Assembly: GCF_019511665.1 (NCBI RefSeq)
Contig: NZ_JAEUAW010000009.1
Span: 1-64,000, forward strand
DNA length: 64,000 nt
Source of the DNA: Microbacterium jejuense
GTDB taxonomy: Bacteria; Actinomycetota; Actinomycetes; Actinomycetales; Microbacteriaceae
Reading direction: 5' to 3'
Below are positions 58,115-64,000 of this stretch, in pieces. The notes beneath the pieces were generated by a model. That model saw nothing but the letters and a program-made list of their open reading frames with translations. It did not search any database and had not been told where the DNA came from. A program made the translations under genes and the position numbers. Each line of letters opens with the position of its first letter. Positions within the stretch are counted from its first letter, which is position 1.

Positions 58115-58202
58115 CGAATCCGCCGTTCGAGACCGGCGGATTCGCCCCCGCGGCACGGAGCGCGGGCCGAGACCCCCGGACGATGCCGTGGGTCTCGGCC
58201 CG
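58115..58202. terminator. Two consecutive hairpins between convergent genes
   Basis: A 10-bp stem CGAATCCGCC / GGCGGATTCG (58115-58124 with 58135-58144), and a 13-bp stem CGGGCCGAGACCC / GGGTCTCGGCCCG (58163-58175 with 58190-58202). Both are perfect. They terminate the DUF4166 transcript and probably the convergent MFS transcript. Confidence 0.8.
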
Positions 58203-58245
58203 AAGCCTGTTCCCGGCGCGAACGCCGGCGGACGCAGCGGAGCGG

Positions 58246-59700
58246 CTATAGAGAACCCGTCACGCCGACGCCCAGGTCAGCCTCGTAGTCGACGTCCTTG
58301 GTCTCGGGCGTGAAGATCAGGGCGATGAAGGTCAGCACGCTCATCGCCGAGAGATAGAGGCCGACGAGCACCGGGCTGCCGCCGGCGGCCGCCCACAGCG
58401 CCACCGCCACGATCGGCGCGAGCGCGGCGCCGAGGATCGACGACACGTTGTACGAGATCGCCGAGCCCGAGTACCGCACGTTTGTCGGGAACAGCTCGGG
58501 AAGGATCGCACCCATCGGCCCGAACGTCGCGCCCATGAGCATGAACCCGAACACGAGGAACGCCTGCACCAGAGCGCCCGTGAACTTCGGGTCGAGCTGC
58601 GGCAGTAGGAACAGGTTGAACGACAGGCCGAACACGATGATGAGCGCGGTCACCCACAGCAGCAGTCGGCGCCGGCCGACGGCATCCGCGATCGGTCCCG
58701 ACAGCAGCGTGAAGATGCCGAAGAACACGACGCCGATGATCTGCATGAGCACGAAGTCGGTGTAGCCGAAGCCGAGGCCGGGCACGTACGTGGCGGCGTC
58801 GAACGCGGTTCCGGATGCCTCTGCCGCCGCGCGTGCGCCCTCCGTCGTCGCCTTGGTGCCGTACGACAGCGTGAAGTTCGTCATGAGGTAGAACAGCACG
58901 TACGTCGCGAGCATCACGAAGGTGCCGAGGATCAGGTGCCACCAGTGACGGCGGATCACCGTGCCGAGCGGGAACTTGCGCAGCGCGCCCTTCTCTTCGG
59001 CCTTGACGAAGGTCTGCGACTCGACGAGACGCAGGCGCACCCACAGGCCGATGATCACCATGACGGCCGAGAAGAGGAACGGCACGCGCCATCCCCACGC
59101 GAGGAACTCCTCGGACCGCTGCCCGGCGCCCTCGGGGTGCGGCAGCGCGAAGTTGATCGCGAGGAAGATACCGTTGGCGATGATGAAGCCCAGCGGGGCA
59201 CCGAGCTGCGGGAACGTGCCGTACCAGGCGCGCTTGCCCTTCGGGGCGTTCTCGGTCGCCACGAGCGCGGCGCCCGACCACTCGCCGCCGAGCGCGAAGC
59301 CCTGGAAGAGGCGCAGGACCAGCAGCAGGACGGCCGCCCACACGCCGATCTCGTTGAACGTCGGCAGGCAGCCGATGAGGAACGTCGCGATGCCCATGGT
59401 GAGCAGCGACGCGACGAGCGTGGCCTTGCGTCCGAACCGGTCGCCGAAGTGGCCGAACACGATGGCGCCGAGGGGCCGCGCGACCATCGCCGCGCCGAAG
59501 ACGCTGAACGACAGCAGCAGCGAGGTCGTGTCGTTGCCGGTCGGGAAGAAGAGGAGGGGGAAGACGAGGACCGCGGCCGTCGCGTAGACGTAGAAGTCGT
59601 AGAACTCGATCGTCGTGCCGATGAGGCTCGCGAGGATGACGCGGGAACGGGGGTTGGCGGGCGCCGCCGCGGTCGCGGCGGTCGGGCTGGGGGAGGTCAT
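58246..59700 (-). CDS. MHS-family major facilitator transporter
   Basis: A 484-residue, 12-helix transporter of the same metabolite:H+ symporter family as the one at 13.5 kb (GTTIEFYDFYVYATAAVL, GHFGDRFGRKATLV, GGEWSGAALVATENAP, DAVGRRRLLL). It is somewhat longer, with an extended loop in the middle (EGARAAAEASGTAFDAATY). ATG 59700 follows no strong ribosome site, but an upstream alternative lacks support. Substrate unknown; no catabolic genes are adjacent. Confidence 0.92.
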   Translation of the reverse strand: MTSPSPTAATAAAPANPRSRVILASLIGTTIEFYDFYVYATAAVLVFPLLFFPTGNDTTSLLLSFSVFGAAMVARPLGAIVFGHFGDRFGRKATLVASLLTMGIATFLIGCLPTFNEIGVWAAVLLLVLRLFQGFALGGEWSGAALVATENAPKGKRAWYGTFPQLGAPLGFIIANGIFLAINFALPHPEGAGQRSEEFLAWGWRVPFLFSAVMVIIGLWVRLRLVESQTFVKAEEKGALRKFPLGTVIRRHWWHLILGTFVMLATYVLFYLMTNFTLSYGTKATTEGARAAAEASGTAFDAATYVPGLGFGYTDFVLMQIIGVVFFGIFTLLSGPIADAVGRRRLLLWVTALIIVFGLSFNLFLLPQLDPKFTGALVQAFLVFGFMLMGATFGPMGAILPELFPTNVRYSGSAISYNVSSILGAALAPIVAVALWAAAGGSPVLVGLYLSAMSVLTFIALIFTPETKDVDYEADLGVGVTGSL

Positions 59701-59874
59701 ATTCACCTGGGCATGCGCAGAACGGACATCCGGGTGGGATGCTGCGGTGGGCGGACGCCGGGCGCAGGATGACGCGTCAGGCGGCACTGCACTGGATCAC
59801 CATGGGTGCGAGCTGGTCGCCCGGCACGAGGATCAAGCCTACCCCTGCAGGCGAGTCGCGGCGCCAGAGACGAA

Positions 59875-59911
59875 GAGTGGATGCCGCGGCCCAGGGCCGC
59901 GGCATCCACTC
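59875..59911. terminator. Long GGATGCC hairpin before the 59.9-kb gene
   Basis: An 18-bp perfect arm (59875-59892, GAGTGGATGCCGCGGCCC) pairs with 59894-59911. The centre is one base, so the real loop will be several bases. It lies 20 bp beyond the stop of the membrane protein gene below. Confidence 0.85.
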
Positions 59912-59931
59912 CCGGATCCCGTATCAGTCGG

Positions 59932-60285
59932 TCAGCGCCACAGCACCGCGATGGCGGCGTTCGCGAGCGTCAGGACGCCGATGGACCAGAAGACGCCGCC
60001 GGGCACCGAACCGGTCTTGCGCTGGCGACCGGCGCCGATGCCGAGCAGGGCGCCGATGATCACCAGGATGACGAGCTTGGTGCCGATCTTGACGTAGTTC
60101 AGGTCGTACTCGATGCCCCATGGGGCGGCGAGGATGAGGCCGGCGAGGCCGGCGATCGCGAGTCCCCAGTTCATGAGGCGCGTGATCTGGTGCTTTCCGT
60201 TGACCGCCTCGACGACCCAGGCGCCGAAGAGGATGGCGAAGCCCACGAGGTGGACGAGCACGACGACGTGACGGAGGATTTCCAT
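59932..60285 (-). CDS. Small four-helix membrane protein
   Basis: A 117-residue protein, almost entirely membrane-embedded, with segments near residues 5-27, 41-54, 68-85 and 97-115. Conserved-looking histidines (RHVVVLVHLVGF and GKHQI) recall small haem-associated or DUF membrane proteins, but I cannot name the family. It is 37 bp downstream of ribH on the same strand and could be read through from the riboflavin operon. Confidence 0.78.
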   Translation of the reverse strand: MEILRHVVVLVHLVGFAILFGAWVVEAVNGKHQITRLMNWGLAIAGLAGLILAAPWGIEYDLNYVKIGTKLVILVIIGALLGIGAGRQRKTGSVPGGVFWSIGVLTLANAAIAVLWR

Positions 60286-60322
60286 GCCCTCAGTCTAGCT
60301 GAAGGTTGGCCCTCCGCCAGAG

Positions 60323-60799
60323 TCAGGCCCGCAGTGCGCGCAGCACGAGCGCCGTCCGGATCGCGGCGTCGGCCGCCTCGAACCCCTTGTCCTCCTCCGA
60401 CCCCGGGAGCCCCGCGCGGGCGATGCCCTGGGCCTCGTCGTCGAGCGTCAGCACACCGAAGCCGACCGGCTTGCCGGTGTCGAGCGCGACGCGCGTCAGG
60501 CCGTCGGTGGCCGCGTTCGACACGAACTCGAAGTGCGGCGTGCCGCCCCGGATGATGACGCCGAGGGCCACCGCCGCGTCGGCGCCGGCGTCGAGCGCGG
60601 CTTTCGCGACCACGGGAAGCTCGAACGAGCCCGGCACCCGCACGACGCGGTACGTCGCGCCGGACGCGTCGAGCGCGCGCTGCGCGCCCGCGATCAGCCC
60701 GTCGGTGATCGTCTCGTGCCACGTGCCCGCGACCACGACGACGTCGAGGCCCGTCGCGTCGACCGTCCCGGTCGCCTGGGGAGCGCCTTTGCCGCTCAT
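60323..60799 (-). CDS. ribH: 6,7-dimethyl-8-ribityllumazine synthase
   Basis: A 158-residue enzyme joining the pyrimidinedione and the four-carbon unit to form lumazine. The substrate-binding [14 protein letters not shown] motif and the phosphate/active-site block [24 protein letters not shown] with its His are present. It overlaps ribBA by ATGA and is the last riboflavin gene. Confidence 0.96.
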   Translation of the reverse strand: MSGKGAPQATGTVDATGLDVVVVAGTWHETITDGLIAGAQRALDASGATYRVVRVPGSFELPVVAKAALDAGADAAVALGVIIRGGTPHFEFVSNAATDGLTRVALDTGKPVGFGVLTLDDEAQGIARAGLPGSEEDKGFEAADAAIRTALVLRALRA

Positions 60800-62088
60800 G
60801 CCTGTGCTCCTTCGTTGTGCGCTGCGCTGTCGTGCATGTGTGCCAGGGCGTCGGCGAAGTCCTCGTCGGCGATGATGTGGCCCATGCGGTCGCGCTTGGT
60901 GGCGAGGTACTGGTGGTTGTTCGGGCCGACGCCGACGAGCAGCGGCACCTGCTCGACGATCTCTAGGCCGAGCTCGCGCAGCTGCTTCACCTTGTCGGTG
61001 TTGTTGGTCAGCAGGCGCACCTTCTCGACACCGAGATCGGTGAGGATGCCGGCGGCCGCGGCGTAGTCGCGGGCATCGGCCGGCAGGCCCAGCGCCAGGT
61101 TGGCGTCCACCGTGTCGAGGCCGCGCTCCTGCAGCGAGTAGGCGCGCAGCTTGTTGATGAGACCGATGCCGCGCCCTTCGTGGCCGCGCATGTAGATGAC
61201 GACGCCGCCGTCCTGCTCGATCGCGTCGAGGGCGGCCTCCAGCTGCGGGCCGCACTCGCACTTGAGCGAGCCGAAGGCCTCGCCGGTCAGGCACTCCGAG
61301 TGCACGCGCACGAGCGGCGCTTCGTCGAGCTCGCCCGAGACGACGGCGATGTGGTCGGTGCCGGTGATGCGGTCCTTGTACGCGAGGAAGCGGAACGAGC
61401 CGTGCGACGTCGGGACGTTCGCTTCGGCGCGCAGGCTCACGCGGCGCTTGTGCGCGCCCCGGATCGCCGGGTCGCACGGGGCGTGCTCGTCGAGGTACGC
61501 GATGAGCTGCTCGATCGTGATGACCGGAATGCCGTACTCGGCGCCGAGGTCCTGCAGGCCGGGCAGGCGCATCATGCTGCCGTCCTCGGCGACGACCTCG
61601 CCGATGACGCCGACCGGTGACAGGTCCGCGAGCTTCATGAGCTCGACGGCGGCCTCGGTGTGGCCGGCGCGCTCGCGCACGCCACCGTCGACGGCGCGCA
61701 GCGGCAGGATGTGGCCGGGGCGCTTGACGCTGGCCCGCGTCGACTCCGGGTCGGCGAGCACGTTGAGCGTGTGGGCGCGGTCGGCCGCGCTGATGCCGGT
61801 GGTGACGTTGTCGGCGGCGTCGACGCTGACGGTGTAGGCCGTGCCGCGCGAGTCCTCGTTGTGCTCGACCATCGGGGGGAGGTCGAGGCGATCGGCCCAG
61901 TCCGAGGGCATCGGGGCGCACAGGAAGCCGCTCGTCCAGCGGACGGTCCAGGCCACCCACTCGGGCGTGGCGAGCTGCGCCGACAGGATGACGTCGCCCT
62001 CGTTCTCGCGGTTCTCATCGTCGGCGACGATGACGGGCCGGCCGGCGCGCAGCGCCTCCAGGGCCTCGGGGATGGTGGCAAGGCTCAT
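60796..62088 (-). CDS. ribBA: Bifunctional 3,4-dihydroxy-2-butanone-4-phosphate synthase / GTP cyclohydrolase II
   Basis: A 430-residue fusion supplying both precursors of lumazine. RibB domain (residues ~1-205): [53 protein letters not shown] and [13 protein letters not shown]. RibA domain (~210-410): zinc site [26 protein letters not shown], active-site [20 protein letters not shown] and the NNTDKV motif. All key motifs are intact in both halves. ATGA overlaps with ribE and ribH show coupling. Confidence 0.96.
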   Translation of the reverse strand: MSLATIPEALEALRAGRPVIVADDENRENEGDVILSAQLATPEWVAWTVRWTSGFLCAPMPSDWADRLDLPPMVEHNEDSRGTAYTVSVDAADNVTTGISAADRAHTLNVLADPESTRASVKRPGHILPLRAVDGGVRERAGHTEAAVELMKLADLSPVGVIGEVVAEDGSMMRLPGLQDLGAEYGIPVITIEQLIAYLDEHAPCDPAIRGAHKRRVSLRAEANVPTSHGSFRFLAYKDRITGTDHIAVVSGELDEAPLVRVHSECLTGEAFGSLKCECGPQLEAALDAIEQDGGVVIYMRGHEGRGIGLINKLRAYSLQERGLDTVDANLALGLPADARDYAAAAGILTDLGVEKVRLLTNNTDKVKQLRELGLEIVEQVPLLVGVGPNNHQYLATKRDRMGHIIADEDFADALAHMHDSAAHNEGAQA

Positions 62089-62705
62089 CGCGAGCCTCCT
62101 TCCGTGAATTCCAGCAGCCGTCGCACGTGGCGCGCGAGGATGTCGGTCTCGAGGTTGACGCGGTCGCCCGCCACGCGGGCGCCGAGGGTCGTGACGGCGA
62201 GGGTCTCGGGGATGAGCGAGACCTCGAACCAGCCGTCGCCGGGTCCGGCGGGGCTGGCGGCGCTGACGGTGAGCGAGACGCCGTCGACGGCGATCGAGCC
62301 CTTGTCGACGACGAGCGGGGCGAGCTCCGCCGGGACCGAGATGCGCAGCACCTGCCACTGCGCGCCCGGGCGCACGTCGAGCACCTCGCCGGTGCCGTCG
62401 ATGTGGCCCTGCACGATGTGCCCGCCGAGGCGGCCGTGCGCGGCGGTGGCACGCTCGAGGTTGACGGCGCGCCCCGGGGCGACGCCGGCGAGCGTCGACA
62501 TGTCGAGGGTCTGCTTCATGACATCGGCGGTGAACCAGTCGGCGCCCTGGTCGACGACGGTGAGGCACACGCCGCTGACCGAGATCGAGTCGCCGTGTGC
62601 GGCATCCGACACGGCCTTCGGACCGCGAACGGTCACCCGCACGCCGTCGCCCGAGGGCTCCACGGCGGTGACCTCGCCGATCTCTTCGACGATTCCGGTG
62701 AACAT
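62085..62705 (-). CDS. ribE: Riboflavin synthase alpha chain
   Basis: A 206-residue enzyme that dismutates two lumazines to riboflavin. The two homologous barrels are seen: MFTGIVEEIGEV... with SGVCLTVVD, and GHIVQGHIDGTGEV... with DGVSLTVS. TGATG overlap with ribD upstream and ATGA overlap with ribBA downstream. Confidence 0.96.
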   Translation of the reverse strand: MFTGIVEEIGEVTAVEPSGDGVRVTVRGPKAVSDAAHGDSISVSGVCLTVVDQGADWFTADVMKQTLDMSTLAGVAPGRAVNLERATAAHGRLGGHIVQGHIDGTGEVLDVRPGAQWQVLRISVPAELAPLVVDKGSIAVDGVSLTVSAASPAGPGDGWFEVSLIPETLAVTTLGARVAGDRVNLETDILARHVRRLLEFTEGGSR

Positions 62706-63745
62706 CACTCGTCTCCTTCTTCCGGTCCCTGAGCTTGTCGAGGGGCGCAGACATACAGCACGTCGTCGCCGAGGGGGATCAGGTCTGCCACTTCCAGGCG
62801 CTGCGCCTGCGCGATGGTCGTCACGCCGATGTCGCGCAGCGACAGCCGGTCGCCGCCGAGCAGCACCGGCGCCACATACACGAGCACCTCGTCCACCAGC
62901 CCCGCGCGCAGGAACGAGCTGGCCACGTCCGGGCCGCCCTCGACGAACAGTCGTTGCACGCCCTCCTGGCGGAGGTCTTCGAGCAGGCCCGGCAGGTCGC
63001 GTCCGCTGTCGGTCACGAGGGGGAGCGGATGCCGCCGCACGGCCGCGTCGGCCGGCACGGGCCGCCGCCCCACGACGACAGGGCGCGGCTGGTGGTCGTA
63101 GAGCGAGCCGTCCGGTCGGCGCGCCGTGAGAGCCGGGTCGTCGGCCAGCAGCGTGCCGGTGCCCACGACGATGGCATCCGCGTCGGACCGCCGGCGGTGC
63201 ACGTCCGCACGGGCCGCGGGGCCGGTGATCCACTGGCTCGTGCCGTCGGCCGCGGCGGCGCGGCCGTCGAGGCTCTGCGCCCACTTGACGGTCACGTGCG
63301 GGCGGCCGAGCCGCTGCACGGTGAGCCACGAGTCGAGCAGCGCGGAGGCGTCCTCGGCCAGGAGCCCGGCCTCGACGTCGACGCTGGCCTGGCGCAGACG
63401 CTCCGCGCCGCCCGACGAGTGGTCGCCGGGGTCCGAGACGGCGTAGACGACGCGCGCCACGCCGGCGGCGATGAGCGCCTCGGAGCACGGGCCCGTGCGC
63501 CCGGTGTGGTTGCACGGCTCGAGGGTGACCACGGCGGTCGCCCCGCGGGCAGCGCCCGGCTCGAGCTTCGAGAGGGCGTCGACCTCGGCGTGCGGGGTTC
63601 CGGCGCCGCGGTGCCAGCCCTCGGCGAGCACGCGGCCGTCGGCGGAGAGCAGCAGGGCGCCGACCTGCGGGTTCACCCCGCGCGGCCCGTTCGCGGCGAT
63701 CGCCAGCGCCCGACGCATCGCGTCGTGTTCCGCTGTGCTCGCCAT
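62705..63745 (-). CDS. ribD: Bifunctional diaminohydroxyphosphoribosylaminopyrimidine deaminase / reductase
   Basis: A 346-residue enzyme for two early riboflavin steps. The deaminase zinc site is PHAEVDAL and PCNHTGRTGPCSEALI (residues ~50-90). The reductase domain starts at VTVKWAQSLDGRAAAADGTSQWITG and includes VEGGPDVASSFLRAGLVDEVLVYVAP. The last ten residues (RQAQGPEEGDE) come from the same GGTCCCTGAGC repeat that ends the FAH-RraA protein. ATG 63745 is the first gene behind the FMN riboswitch. Confidence 0.95.
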   Translation of the reverse strand: MASTAEHDAMRRALAIAANGPRGVNPQVGALLLSADGRVLAEGWHRGAGTPHAEVDALSKLEPGAARGATAVVTLEPCNHTGRTGPCSEALIAAGVARVVYAVSDPGDHSSGGAERLRQASVDVEAGLLAEDASALLDSWLTVQRLGRPHVTVKWAQSLDGRAAAADGTSQWITGPAARADVHRRRSDADAIVVGTGTLLADDPALTARRPDGSLYDHQPRPVVVGRRPVPADAAVRRHPLPLVTDSGRDLPGLLEDLRQEGVQRLFVEGGPDVASSFLRAGLVDEVLVYVAPVLLGGDRLSLRDIGVTTIAQAQRLEVADLIPLGDDVLYVCAPRQAQGPEEGDE

Positions 63746-63816
63746 CCGGCCCTGCCCTCTCGCTGTCTGCTGAGGCTCCGGGGCAACGGGAAGCGGCGGC
63801 GCGCGTGACGCCGCTC

Positions 63817-63974
63817 GTGCTGCCTCCCATCCGGACTAGCGACGACTGCTCGTCGCATCACCGTCGGCTCCGGAATTCCACCGGATCGACCTCGGCTCAC
63901 CTGTTCGACAGAGTGGATGCCTCGGCTCGCGGACTCTCACCGCCGGTTCGGATTCACACCGACCCCGGAGCACG
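63817..63974 (-). ncRNA. FMN riboswitch (RFN element)
   Basis: On the minus strand the conserved RFN core is clear: CGGGGTCGGTGTGAATCC, then ACCGGCGGTGAGAGTCCGCG, and the closing AGTCCGGATGGGAGGCAGCA. It precedes ribD by about 70 bp. FMN binding would repress ribD-ribE-ribBA-ribH. The linker to ribD has no poly-T terminator, so control at translation initiation or by Rho is likelier than intrinsic termination (inference). Confidence 0.96.
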
Positions 63975-63986
63975 TTGATGCTCTCG

Positions 63987-63992
63987 AGTGTA
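63987..63992 (-). promoter_or_regulatory. Probable -10 box of the riboflavin operon
   Basis: TACACT on the minus strand, about 12 bp before the riboswitch begins; the -35 would lie near or beyond the window edge. Confidence 0.55.
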
Positions 63993-64000
63993 GTCAACGC

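Noticed and set aside
1..64000. Insertion sequences, phage genes, tRNA or rRNA genes
   Set aside because: No transposase, integrase or phage structural motif, no terminal inverted repeats with target duplication, and no tRNA- or rRNA-like sequence were recognised on either strand.

Overview
The window reads as a chromosomal segment of a high-GC actinobacterium, most like Microbacterium or a close Microbacteriaceae relative. The basis is the very high GC, dense coding with many ATGA, GTGA and TGATG overlaps, many GTG starts, apparent leaderless genes, a constant background of the word GGATGCC/GGCATCC, and the gene content. I cannot name a species. No tRNA, rRNA, complete insertion sequence, phage, CRISPR array or replication origin was seen.

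Layout. 1-6.4 kb: folD behind two overlapping hairpins, a polar amino-acid ABC importer (ATPase, permease, lipoprotein), a small hypothetical gene, a YCII-domain protein with its ECF sigma factor, and a membrane protein. 6.5-14.9 kb: homoprotocatechuate meta-cleavage genes hpaI-hpaH-hpaD-hpaE, a GntR regulator and an unusual FAH-RraA fusion, divergent from an MHS-family transporter. 14.9-25.2 kb: a phenylacetyl-CoA (paa) locus with a TetR regulator, enoyl-CoA hydratase, paaH, paaZ, paaI, paaABCDE and paaG. 25.2-33.8 kb: a palindromic repeat array, a luciferase-like oxidoreductase, a ThDP enzyme, NIPSNAP and VanZ proteins, and an IclR regulator divergent from an aromatic hydroxylase followed by a GabD-like dehydrogenase. 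33.8-47.6 kb: an accessory stretch of small single-gene units (PLDc_N, DUF1622, DUF1294, TfoX, ArfB, two HxlR regulators, VOC proteins, a map-xre pair, NmrA/TetR, an esterase, DoxX). 47.6-64 kb: RamB-like regulator and pckG, a 106-bp tandem repeat, an ABC exporter, an ABC-2 drug-type exporter operon, a SRPBCC/DUF4166 pair, a second MHS transporter, and the riboflavin operon ribD-ribE-ribBA-ribH behind an FMN riboswitch.

How the genes work together. The 6.5-33.8 kb part is a catabolic block for aromatic acids. HpaD, E, G, H and I would convert homoprotocatechuate to pyruvate and succinic semialdehyde, which the GabD-like enzyme could oxidise to succinate. The paa locus would convert phenylacetyl-CoA through epoxide and oxepin intermediates toward beta-oxidation, feeding the TCA cycle; pckG and its RamB-like neighbour fit growth on such gluconeogenic substrates. 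paaK, paaJ, hpaF and hpaBC are not in the window. A near-identical 16-bp operator sits before both transcription units of the paa locus.

The most unusual signal is a family of palindromic repeats (core roughly CGTTTCGTCTCGCTCG plus CTCGCTCAACGACCGG, in inverted pairs). It is open in five of its six frames. It occurs between genes, as a five-unit array at 25.2-25.8 kb, and apparently translated in frame inside three catabolic proteins: as the linker of the FAH-RraA fusion and as N-terminal extensions of PaaH and PaaC. It also supplies the PaaI stop codon. This resembles the protein-inserting palindromic elements of Rickettsia. Other points of note are a uniform 6-nt spacing between -10 boxes and start codons in probable leaderless genes, mutually exclusive hairpins before folD, bidirectional GGATGCC hairpins at convergent gene ends, and several well-defined paired operators.
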